A stretch of DNA of 64,000 nucleotides from Hippasteria phrygiana (Eukaryota; Echinodermata; Asteroidea; Valvatida; Goniasteridae): contig JAZGUH010000412.1 of assembly GCA_037893225.1 (NCBI GenBank), forward strand, positions 2,294,001-2,358,000, written 5' to 3'. Position numbers and translations under genes: made by a program. A model generated the notes under the pieces. It did no database searches and was not told the DNA's origin. It worked only from the letters and a program-made list of their open reading frames with translations. Each line of letters starts with the position of its first letter. The stretch's first letter is position 1. Below, piece after piece: positions 1-9,238 of the stretch.

Positions 1-1055
1 ACCAATTAACGCACGCGTTCATGGCCAGAATAAAGTAGCAATGCAGCTGAATTTGTATGACTTAGGATAATTTTATTCCCATATTACTATAACTTTCCAC
101 CTCCGTTGTAGCACTGCAGTAACAGTGAGAAATCTGTACTTTTGGTTTTTATGCAAATGTATTTAGATATTCATGGATACAATGGTGAAAGGATTAAAAA
201 GGCGAATAGACGAACACTGTATGTACTATCTGGTTCCAACGGTCCGACTTTTCCGAACCAAACTCTCGTCCCCGAACATATTTTCGTCACATGATGATTT
301 TCAGACAAAAAGCGCATTTTCGAGGGATGTTGGTGTACATAGCTACGTTCTACTCATTATTGATCTTTCCGTCCACATTAATTTTCGGACGAATTCTTTG
401 TGTAGCCCAATTGGGCGCATCCAAGGTAATGTATACCGGTACTAGGACACATTGTTCACAAGATGTATATTTAAAGTTTGAAGCCATTTAAAAATGTTGC
501 TGCCGTCCCCGCCACTTTACTAAATACCTGCTCGAAAGATGAAGTTTTTGCAGATCATACCAGTGAAAAATTGGTGGAGAATCTTTATTTTTTTCAATGA
601 CAGTTCGCATATTGTTACACCAGGTGTGGGATTTTGACGGATTATCAGCCCCAGGAATTGGAAGTTGGAAGGAAAACCCAGAAAGATATTTTTGGGGAAA
701 AACCATGGAATCAGGCAAGGATGGAAGGCGAGGAAATTACCTTTAAGGCCAACGTAAGCTCATGTAACCATTTATTACCAACTATCTGGAGGGGGGTGAT
801 AGAAACATTTTCGTTTTGAAAATCTTCCACCGTAAAAAAATCCGCTTGCACACTAAGGGCGAGGTAGGGTTGTAAGTAACCCTATAAGTTTGGTTTATTT
901 TAAAGAGAGGGTTGTGTGTCTTTGAATACTTCTGAAGGTGCCGCATGAGGTCACGGAACCAACTTGAAATCTGAATTATGTATTTTTGTTTGTTTTCACT
1001 GCTATGAAGCCCTCATCCACCGGTAAGACTCATGGCCGTAATCTGCCCCTCCTCC
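1..1055. other. Non-genic stretch, nothing recognised
   Basis: I see no coding exon, RNA gene or clear repeat boundary here. The open frames are short, overlap on opposite strands and have no recognisable motif. The DNA is AT-rich and mostly unique within the window. Confidence 0.5.
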
Positions 1056-1059
1056 CGTT

Positions 1060-1408
1060 TTAAGGTTAGGGTTATGGGTTGGGGTAGGGTTAGGGGTTTG
1101 GGGTAGGGGTTAGGTGTAGGGTTACACTCTAACAACGGATTGGTTGAAATAATATATTGGTTAAAAACAACCAATTATTTGTTGATATGTGTCCAACCAA
1201 TTGGATTGGTTAGACACATATCTACCAATCCTACCAATATATTGGTTGTTTTCAACCAATCGGTTTTAAGAGTGTAGGGGTAGGGTTAGGGTTATAGGGT
1301 TAGACGTAGGGTTGGGGGTAGGGTTAGGCGCAGGGTTAGATGTAGGGGTTCGGGTAGGCTTAGGGGTAGGCTTAGGGGTAGGCTTAGGGGTAGGGTTGGT
1401 GTTCACTG
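1060..1408 (+). repeat. Degenerate telomere-like G-rich array (TTAGGG/TAGGGG variants)
   Basis: The plus strand carries many imperfect copies of TAGGGT, TTAGGGG and GGGGTAGGG, like an interstitial or subtelomere-type array. A palindromic MITE (1123-1276) splits it and the array resumes on the other side in the same register. It does not share flanks with the two other G-rich arrays in the window (around 22.5 and 44.3 kb). Confidence 0.7.
1123..1276. mobile_element. Palindromic MITE with ACACTCT termini
   Basis: The ends are inverted repeats: TACACTCTAA...GGATTGGTTGAAA on the left and TTTCAACCAATC...TTAAGAGTGTA on the right. Several further ATTGGTT/AACCAAT inverted motifs lie inside, so the whole unit can fold back on itself. 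It sits in a G-rich array, with TA dinucleotides at both ends that fit a TA target duplication. It has no coding capacity. Confidence 0.75.
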
Positions 1409-1410
1409 AC

Positions 1411-3280
1411 TAACCATGGTGCAATAAAACAGTACCCGGAACTTTCCATAATTTCATAACCTGACAGCTGGTCATTATAATTACGTACACAATCTGCATT
1501 TATCGGTACCTACCTCCATGCTTTGACGCGCATTACTACGGCAAAGCCCACCTGTTTTCCATTTGCAATCGAAGGCGGTGTCTTTCATTACGCGTTCCGA
1601 GTAGTAATGCAGTGACTCAGTGGAAAAACCTCCCGGAAAAAGCACGCACACTTCCCCGGCACTGCACTCGTGGCGACATGCAGCCCGCACACTTACCACG
1701 GCCGGTAGTGAACTGCAAAAGCCCGCTCCTGGAATTCAGGTCCCCGGTCGATGCAGAGAAATGCCACACTAAAGGCCTAGCACTCTCTTTTTCGTACTTT
1801 TAAAAACTTTAAGAGTAAAAACTACGTGTGTTTTGATGGGTTTCCTGATCACAGACCGATTTGCATAACCGTATCTGTTACACACTAAATTTGTCAGATT
1901 CCCTACCTTAAATTCCCTGGTATTTAAGGCACTTGGGATGATGGAAATAGCTTTGGTAATGATCAGAGCGAAATTAATTAATTTCATTGTAAAAGCTTAC
2001 TGTTTACAACGATGATACCAATTCTCCTGAGAAATATTTCCGTCTGAAATGCTGTCATCTTCAAGAAATATGTATCTGAAGACTTCCAGAAACACCGTTG
2101 CTGATTGCGATTTTAATTAACAATCGAAAAAAGCACATTACAAAATCACTATTTTGACAAATATTCAAAGGTTTGTTATTTTCTGTATAATGTTGAATTA
2201 CACGAAGTATAAACACTTAGTGCAATCGTGTTCTTCTACCAATGCTGTATATCATATCATATCTTAGAAAACTAACGTTCATGGTCTTAACTCATTATTA
2301 TCAGTTTTCACTGATATAGGCCCTAGGACATAAGAACGTGTGTAATTCTTGTTAAGTGTGAATTGAATGAAATAGCCTATTTGGAACCATATTATCCATG
2401 GGGTGACCGTGAAACAGTCACATGTTGCATATTTGCTCCACTTACGCTCTGTCATAATTTCCCGTATACACGATATGTCACGATACGTTTTTAGCAGATC
2501 TCCAGAAACAAGTCAATGGAATCCACGATCCTAACCGGGAAGCTTCAGTTCGCGCTCGAAATCTGCGCCCAAAAAGTTGCGAGTCGTGATCAGTCGCACT
2601 GTCAATATACAACAGTCCCATGGGCAATTTTGGATTTTGGAACCTTCTGCAAAACATTATACTCAAATGGATACTATGCCAAAGGTGTAAATTACTTATA
2701 ATATGAAGCCGCAATGCCGTGGGCTGATTAATTTTTCTTGACAGCGAAATGTCATTTTAGTTATACCCGTAGTTCCTTGACGAGACCCAGTTAGCGGGAA
2801 AACATGGTTTGACACAGGAGTGCAATCACGAAAATTGCATCAAATTTTCACAATTAGCCGGCATCGTGTTCCATAGACACCTGAATAAGCCATTATATCA
2901 CGTAATGCAGCTTTGAAGTGTTTGATAACGTCCGCATATGATGAATCATTAAATGGCACTAAAAGTGTATCCACGGACGTCTTATCCTGATCATTCCAGG
3001 CAGATGGATAATATAGAAGGTAAAGCAACTCAACGAAGCTTCAATCTATTACGGAAAATGAATGCCTGGGCTTCATAAACTATACAAGCCCACAATAGTT
3101 TTAAAAATTAAACCAACAACCAACAGTCACACAAACCAACACCCTGTCGTGCATCGCACAACGAACAAGGCTTTGTCTTTATACCTTTACTTTAACATTC
3201 TCCCATAGACTAAGTACGGTACACACCTGTACGTCCCTCAAAGGGCAAGAATGATTTCATTGTTTCTTTATCCTTGTGTC
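1411..3280. other. Non-genic stretch, nothing recognised
   Basis: AT-rich sequence without a convincing exon. Open frames of 60-78 codons occur on both strands but overlap each other and lack motifs or splice context. Around 3290-3430 the motif CAACCGGGGACCT is repeated twice near several GTGTCCTC/AGGTCCCC motifs, which suggests an old repeat with unclear borders. Confidence 0.45.
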
Positions 3281-3670
3281 CTCACTAGTAATACAGTGTC
3301 CTCCTACCGTTAATACTTTAAATTTTTGGCAAGGACCCTCATTGGTTTTGTACACGGTTTTCAACCGGGGACCTTTCTCAACCGGGGACCTAGTGTCCTC
3401 TATTGTTAAAGGTCCCCTATTGAATGCAAAAACAAACCCACACACACAGTCGTGCTATACTACTGGAGACTCAAGCTGTTCTATTCCATTGTTTGGACTT
3501 ACACGTTTTCTCAACAAGTGCCATGAGGTTTGTACATGAACACTACCGAGGACTTGAGCTCAGGTCCTCAATTGCATCGTAATCACTAATCCCATATTGT
3601 CCCAAGTCCTCAGACGTAATGGATAACCTGTGCAAACAAACAAACAAACACCTAACTACACCAACATCCA

Positions 3671-3852
3671 CATTGAAAAATTATGAAAAATTATGAAAAA
3701 TTCACCCAATTGTGGGTGAAAACTGCAATACCCAAAATTTGAGTATCTATAGGCCTATCTGAACACAATCGGATGTAGGCTTACCCAAATGTTGGGTAGT
3801 TGCGGTTTTCATCCACAATTGGGTAAATTTAACCCCCCTACATTTTTCAGTG
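3671..3852. mobile_element. Foldback MITE (CATTGAAAAA / TTTTTCAGTG ends)
   Basis: The left end contains GAAAAATT repeats and CACCCAATTGTGGGTGAAAA, and the right end holds its approximate reverse complement (TTTTCATCCACAATTGGGT) followed by TTTTTCAGTG. The two arms match imperfectly over about 45 bp. The element is non-coding and ends about 135 bp before the LTR retrotransposon. Confidence 0.7.
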
Positions 3853-4440
3853 CACAAACCTACCAACAAACAAACCAACCAACCAATCAACCAACAAGCA
3901 TAAATACCTGCCAAACTATACAAGTTCATCGGTTGTGGGTAACAAACAAAATGTGACAACTGAACGAAATGATTATGAAATAAAAGTGTCAGCCCCTGTT
4001 AAAATTCCCCCTTACTGCCATTTTAACACTTGGTCCGACAGGAAAAGTTCCCACGATTTCGAAGCATGGTCCACCTCTGTTCCAGTAAATTTAATTAGCA
4101 CCCAGTAGCAGATTTTACCCCTAAGTTGACCAAGTCCTTATGTGGCTAAGACGACCCCTTTGTCTCAACACAGATAAGTAATTGACCAGATGGGGATGTG
4201 GCCAGAGAACCCAGCCAACATGGCTACATTTTATGCCACTGGCTAAAACTGTTATGGCTGTCTGCCATTTTATGACCATGTCTAACACGTGTAGTCAGTA
4301 ACTTTCTGATTGGCCACTCTCCATCCCAAGGTGGAATATCTGCCTGGTTTCATAATTTTTACCAATGAGATTGTTCCACCGAAATGGGCAGAGCGCGTGG
4401 TCGAGGAATAACGTTCCCCCCCCCGATCGCCGGATTCTCC

Positions 4441-4580
4441 TCAGAAAGCGATTAAGACCTCTGGTGAGAAGGCTGTTCAGATTGAGTGCCCGTTTACACT
4501 ATTAGGAACGTTGTACTTTCCCTAAAGTCGTTTCTAATGATAGCCATTCTCACCCTCACCATTGTGCTCTGCTGATACAG
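4441..4580 (+). repeat. LTR internal duplication, unit 1 (followed by GTAAGC)
   Basis: This 140-bp unit starts TCAGAAAGCG and ends CTGATACAG. An identical copy lies at 5635-5774, and both are also present in the 3' LTR (13007-13146 and 14201-14340). Unit 1 is followed by GTAAGC, a consensus 5' splice donor. Unit 2 is followed by AGAGTA. Because the copies are identical, either the duplication is recent or the copies are kept alike by exchange. Confidence 0.9.
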
Positions 4581-4598
4581 GTAAGCCTATTTTCATTG

Positions 4599-4606
4599 TA
4601 TAAAAG
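4599..4606 (+). promoter_or_regulatory. Candidate TATA box of the LTR promoter
   Basis: TATAAAAG lies 19 bp after unit 1 of the LTR duplication and is conserved in the 3' LTR at 13165-13172. It is the best TATA match seen in the LTR. Whether transcription starts about 30 bp downstream cannot be told from sequence, and the donor-like GTAAGC just upstream would then lie outside a transcript starting there. Confidence 0.45.
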
Positions 4607-5634
4607 AAGTTTGTATTTCCTATTACCATTTGACTTATGTGCAGGACACTTTGTATTTTGAATTATGTTGACTCGGTTTGAGACAATCTCAAGATGGGTG
4701 GAACAACCCCAATATGAGTATATTGAGTCAGCATTAGTTTGCCTTCAGCTATTAACCTTTTTTGCCATGTACCCTGTATTTACTTGTATTATATTGCTGA
4801 TATTTGGTCGACTCTTGATCGATGTCACTTTTGCTGTTATTTATTGACCGAAATTATCATGTTCGGTTTTGTATTTCATTGATTTCCCGATAGTATTGGA
4901 AGATCCATTTGTGATTGCCGATTACCATTCTGTTATGACTGCAGTATTCACTTAAATCGGTCACTATACTCTCAGTCCGTGTACAATTATATTTTCCTCT
5001 TGGTTGATTTCCGATTACTTTGAATATTCTTGTTGCATACTTTTTTATATGATACCTCGTGGCCTAAAACTTCGATCATTCGTATGACATGACCAATAAT
5101 TCATACATGCACGTTTTTCCGTAAATTAACTGGTCTTGTTCACGAGATTTCCAATATTTTGATTGTCTTCCAAATTGTGTGTGTATAGGCCCACACATTA
5201 CCTTCCTTTTCTGTTATGTCCCGTGACATCCCGCTGACTATTAATTGTGTACAGCGAGTGTGTACAAACCACATGGAACTTGCCCCAGGATGACCTTGAG
5301 TAAGGTTACCGCAATGTGCTATAGGCCAACACAATTGTTTTTTCCGCCAAGTCAATTATTCCATGATGTTTTGATTAGCATTTTATGGTATTTACCACTG
5401 TGCGGAGTACTGACCGTGGTTATCATGTTCTGGGTGAACTTTTGATCAATGTATAGTTATACTGAAAGTGTCATTCCACTGGAAATGTGTTCTGGGCGAA
5501 CATCCCAAAAAAAGATATGCAGTTTGACCTCTTTCCTTTTTTTGTAAGCATTCTTTTAAGCGTTTCATATTTTAGTTAGAGATATTGCTTTTGGATTTTT
5601 AGTTCTGTATACAAATATGTTGATCCTCGATAAT

Positions 5635-5774
5635 TCAGAAAGCGATTAAGACCTCTGGTGAGAAGGCTGTTCAGATTGAGTGCCCGTTTACACTATTAGG
5701 AACGTTGTACTTTCCCTAAAGTCGTTTCTAATGATAGCCATTCTCACCCTCACCATTGTGCTCTGCTGATACAG
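5635..5774 (+). repeat. LTR internal duplication, unit 2 (acceptor-like end)
   Basis: Identical to 4441-4580. Its last part is pyrimidine-rich and ends in CTGATACAG, which reads like a 3' splice acceptor when followed by AGAGTA. Splicing from the GTAAGC after unit 1 to the AG at the end of unit 2 would remove 1,194 nt and leave a single unit. Confidence 0.88.
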
Positions 5775-6483
5775 AGAGTACTTTCCATATAGGTCATGCT
5801 TTGGGGGGCCGACCCGGTTCGCCTCCCCACACACCTGTCCCATTCCCCTGTTCGTGATATCATCGGAACTCGGTTTGTGTGCCTGAACCCTGATCTTCGG
5901 ACTCGGAGCCACCCCCGTGTCAAGCCTCAGTCAAGTCCATCAAGCCACACCCAAGTTCTGATGCAAGCGCCAGAAAACCCAGCTAAGATCCATAACCTGT
6001 ATTTATAATATGATGTATTTGCCATTTTGTTTCTAATTGAATTATCGTGTACCATATCAGTGCTAATCCTAACTGGATGAACCCTTGTTTATTTAGTAAT
6101 TCCTGTGCCTATTCGATTCAAGGTACTTCTTTATTTTACATTTTTCGGATTGAGTTTATTGCTCATGGATGTAGTCAAATTTTAATTATTGTTTAGCGAT
6201 TCAAGACATTCATTCAATTGGGATTACTCACTGATTTGGCTTCTGAACTGAACTGCACCATTTGATTTATTTCTTATCCTCAATTCTATTGTTGTATGCA
6301 CTGTATATTTTTTGTGATGACCTTGGGGTGATGAATATTGAATTACAACATTTTATCCCGAGAAAGAGGATCAACGTAATAACTTGCTGTCCGTGTGGAT
6401 TTATTTCTGAGCAAAGTTCCTTTAACAAAACTACGAACCTAGCAGGAACCCATTAAACGTTGGGACAACCTGTGACATAAATT

Positions 6484-6500
6484 TGGAGGCACCGCCCGGA
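6484..6500 (+). promoter_or_regulatory. Primer binding site for minus-strand DNA synthesis
   Basis: TGGAGGCACCGCCCGGA starts 6 bp after the LTR end. It begins with TGG, complementary to a tRNA 3' CCA end, and continues GGATTTG as expected for a T-arm. The CCGGATTTG part resembles tRNA-Cys, but the acceptor-stem part does not match a tRNA I can name with certainty. Confidence 0.7.
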
Positions 6501-6830
6501 TTTGCTCAATTTTCAATTCTATTTCCCTTGTTGATTTCCTTTGCTATTTGGTTGATTTTTATGTACGCTCGGTTTTTTTATTTTTGGTGACGGAAGGGAA
6601 ATTCCAAAATCAATTAGCGGAAGCTCACGATATGTTGATCCTTATTCTTTGTTGTTGATATTATCATTGTTGATTCTTTGAATTTGCTTTATTTGTGTTA
6701 TGATTTAACCCGTTTGTTTTCATTGTGCTTGTATTTTTTCCACATTTTTGTTGTTGCAATTTATTGCAATTGCAGTGTGTATTATTGTGTTATCATTGTA
6801 ATAACCTTTGACCTGTACCAGCTGAGCACA

Positions 6831-7907
6831 ATGGAGTTCAATGAGGCCCTTAAGGATTTTTTGTCCTCACATGATATGACCTTAGAGGACCTTAAAGGAT
6901 CCCTTAGCCTAGACCCCCCAGAGATCGATTCTTCTTCCCCTCCTAAACCCGCCATTGTCCATGTCGTGGAAAAACAGTCTGCCAGCAGATCGTACAGACG
7001 GTTACGATTGTTCTCCGGTCGGACACCTATCCCCGCTGGCGAACTCGACTTTGAGAACTGGCGGCGGCTTGCAAGGCAACTTCTCAAGGATGAGACCATC
7101 TCAGAGGCCGAGAAGAAGAGCAGGGTCACCGAGTCCTTAGTTCCTCCAGCCTTGGATGTGGCCTGGGCTGTCGGCGAGTCTGGGTCGGCCACAGAGTATT
7201 TGGACTGTTTGGGGAAGGCTTATGGCTCTACCGCAGATGGGGATGAACTGTTGACCACGTTTCGTTGCGAGTATCAGCGTGAGGGGGAGAAGGCATCGGA
7301 GTACCTTTTGCGCCTTCACACGATGCTGACGAGAGTAGTTGAGGCGAGTGGTGTGACGCAGGAGAGCAGCCATGCGATCCTATGTAGCCAGTTCCAACGC
7401 GGTTGCCTCTTCAATGACCCACTCCTTCATACACTCCAGCTGCAGGCGAAGAAGAATGACCCGCCCACCATACTGGAGCTGCTCCGTGACGTTCGGGTTA
7501 CCGAGGAAAGGCTAGAAGAGAAGTCAGATAGACGGAGGACCACGTCGCAGAAGTCTCCTTCGAAGAAAGTTATGATACAGGCCGTATCTGCCCATCCCAC
7601 TTCAGCTGTGGGCCCTGATACACCCAATGAGATTGAAGAGTTGCGCCAGGCTGTAGACCGCCTCCACAGGCGTTTGGACGGTTTCTTCAAAGGGCAAGGA
7701 TCCCCGCACCGTCAGTCTTCTTCAACTGCCATGCCCCGTCCTCGTCAGCGTGCCGTAATCTTCTGCTACAACTGTGGCGAGGACGGTCACCGGATGGACT
7801 CTTGTGAAGCCCAGAAGAACGCCCCCCTAGTCCAGCAAAAGATGATGGCTCGACAGGCGAGAGATGTGAGTGGAAAGAAGTCGGGAAACGACAGCGGGCA
7901 GCTGTAG
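6831..7907 (+). CDS. gag: Gag polyprotein, PNMA-like capsid with CCHC zinc knuckle
   Basis: This 358-aa protein would form the capsid and nucleocapsid of the retrotransposon particle in the cytoplasm. I chose the ATG at 6831 because the in-frame sequence upstream (from 6678) is T-rich and looks like untranslated leader. Residues about 58-150 contain LRLFSG, a GELDFENW segment and ALDVAWAV, the pattern of PNMA (paraneoplastic Ma antigen) proteins, which are domesticated Ty3/gypsy Gags. A basic, glutamine-rich linker follows, then one zinc knuckle, CYNCGEDGHRMDSC, at residues 312-325 (CX2CX4HX4C) for RNA binding. The frame is intact. It ends at TAG 7905-7907, and Pol continues in the -1 frame from the overlap at 7808-7907. 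Confidence 0.9.
   Translation: MEFNEALKDFLSSHDMTLEDLKGSLSLDPPEIDSSSPPKPAIVHVVEKQSASRSYRRLRLFSGRTPIPAGELDFENWRRLARQLLKDETISEAEKKSRVTESLVPPALDVAWAVGESGSATEYLDCLGKAYGSTADGDELLTTFRCEYQREGEKASEYLLRLHTMLTRVVEASGVTQESSHAILCSQFQRGCLFNDPLLHTLQLQAKKNDPPTILELLRDVRVTEERLEEKSDRRRTTSQKSPSKKVMIQAVSAHPTSAVGPDTPNEIEELRQAVDRLHRRLDGFFKGQGSPHRQSSSTAMPRPRQRAVIFCYNCGEDGHRMDSCEAQKNAPLVQQKMMARQARDVSGKKSGNDSGQL
7883..7889 (+). promoter_or_regulatory. Gag-Pol -1 ribosomal frameshift site, GGGAAAC
   Basis: The heptamer GGGAAAC is phased as G GGA AAC in the gag frame, exactly the X XXY YYZ rule for simultaneous -1 slippage. It lies 15 nt before the gag stop, inside the 100-nt window (7808-7907) where the -1 frame is open. 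The same heptamer is a known frameshift signal in several retroviruses. GC-rich sequence follows (GCGGGC near 7894 and GCCC-containing sequence about 30 nt later) that could form a stem or pseudoknot, but I did not resolve a definite structure. Confidence 0.85.
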
Positions 7908-9238
7908 TGGATCCGACAACCGCCCCAAACCGCCCAATGGGTCCAGTGAAACACACAAGTGCTGAGATACATTATCAAGGTTCTTCTTCCAAGTACGTCA
8001 GCGATGTCCCCCCGGGTGTCGTCGGTGAACAGCCCATTACCCCTGTCTTCATCGATGGACACGCCTCCAAGTGTCTCCTTGATACTGGGTCACAGGTCAC
8101 TTGTGTATCTGCAGGTTTTCACGCCCGCCATCTGCCTCATCGTGAGCTACGACCCCTGTCACACCTTGCGGTGATAGGTGCGGCTGGAAAACCGGTGCCA
8201 TACCAGGGCTACATCGAGTTGAACCTCAAGTTTCCGGCCAGCTCCGCAGGAACACAACAGGAGGTCACGACCCTAGCCCTTGTGTGCCCTAATCGGCAAG
8301 GAATGGATGATGTCCCCTTGCTTGTTGGCACTAACACCAGTGTCGTGCGCGGCATGTTGCGGGCATGTGAGGAAAAGGCTGGAAAGAAATTCATTGGGAA
8401 ACTCTCGGTCGACCGTGTATGGGAGACGGCATATAAGTGTTGCCTGACTTCTCCGTCTACTGGTAATTCGAGTACCATAAAATCCGTCAGGGCTGTTACC
8501 ATCGGGCCAGGTGAAGAAGTGCACGTGACAGGTCAGGTTCACAACCATCCCCGGTCCAGACGTGAAGTTCTCGTCGAGCAGGGAAATTCGGCTCAGCTCC
8601 CGAATGGCATCACTGTGAGAAACAGCCTGGTCGAGTTATCTGCAGGGAGGAGAGTGAAAACTAAAGTAGTTCTGGCTAATTCGTCATTTCAAAGTATCAC
8701 GGTCCCCGCACGTTGTCAACTTGCCTCTGTCTCAGACATAGCTGAAAAACTTCCGTTCCCCTCAGAGGAGGAGTCTCCATCTACCCCTAATTTCAGTCAG
8801 TCCGGTCCCGCTGGCGAGAGTGTTGAGTTTAATTTTGAAGGGTCACCCCTCCCTGAAGAAGATATCAGTCGGATCACAGCACTCTTGCGCCGCCGTGTCC
8901 ATGTCTTTTCTCAAGACGACTTAGACATCGGCTGTACTGCGTCAGTGAAACACAAGATCCGACTGACTGACGAGACACCTTTCCGGGAAAATTGTCGCCG
9001 TATTCCTCCTGCCGACTATGCCGATGCCAGGCAACACTTGAAAGATCTTCAAGGTAAAGGCATCATACGCGACTCGGAAAGCCAGTTTGCCTCTCCTATG
9101 AAGAAGAATGGCGACCTCCGTCTTTGCATAGATTATAGAAAACTCAACACTCGAACTGTGCGTGACCAATACTCCATCCCCAAAATAGAAGACACCCTCC
9201 ACGCTATGAATGGTGCGTCATCTCTTGCCTCGATTTGA
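7890..9238 (+). CDS. pol: Pol, first part: aspartic protease and N-terminal RT
   Basis: This frame is read after a -1 shift from gag. Its only start-like codon near the beginning is a GTG, so independent initiation is unlikely. The protease active site DTGS is at 8081-8092 (context CLLDTGSQVT); this enzyme cleaves the polyprotein. A linker of about 250 residues follows, then the RT fingers with GDLRLCIDYRKLN and YSIPKIEDTL. The usual stretch of a few hydrophobic residues between FASP and KKNG seems missing (FASPMKKNG), probably a small in-frame deletion. The frame stops at TGA 9236-9238, immediately before the conserved LDLKSGYYQI block, which is encoded in the next frame. This copy therefore cannot make a complete RT without a second frame change. 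Confidence 0.88.
9224..9238 (+). other. Frame break in reverse transcriptase
   Basis: The upstream frame reads through GASSLAS and hits TGA, while the conserved LDLKSGYY block is in the -1 frame starting at CTC 9229. The net change is one missing base modulo 3. Loss of one copy of a 4-bp repeat (CTCG) would explain it and would preserve the usual RT spacing. No slippery heptamer in the right phase is obvious, so a mutation is more likely than programmed shifting. Confidence 0.8.

Larger units (their letters stand above)
3987..6477 (+). repeat. 5' long terminal repeat (2,491 bp)
   Basis: It begins TGTCAGCCCC and ends CTGTGACA. It matches 12550-15043 except for substitutions at about 4138 (T/A), 4360 (T/G), 4412 (C/T) and 5807 (G/A), a 2-bp indel near 4079, and one C in the C-run near 4416-4424. 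That is about 0.16% substitution. The length is large for this class, partly because of an internal 140-bp duplication (4441-4580 and 5635-5774). Confidence 0.96.

Noticed and set aside
1060..1408. True telomere or chromosome end
   Set aside because: The units are degenerate and the array lies between ordinary sequence, so it is an interstitial array.
6678..6830. Upstream extension of the gag frame
   Set aside because: The sequence is T-rich and hydrophobic when translated and precedes the PNMA-like N-terminus. It is more likely untranslated leader in which the frame happens to stay open.
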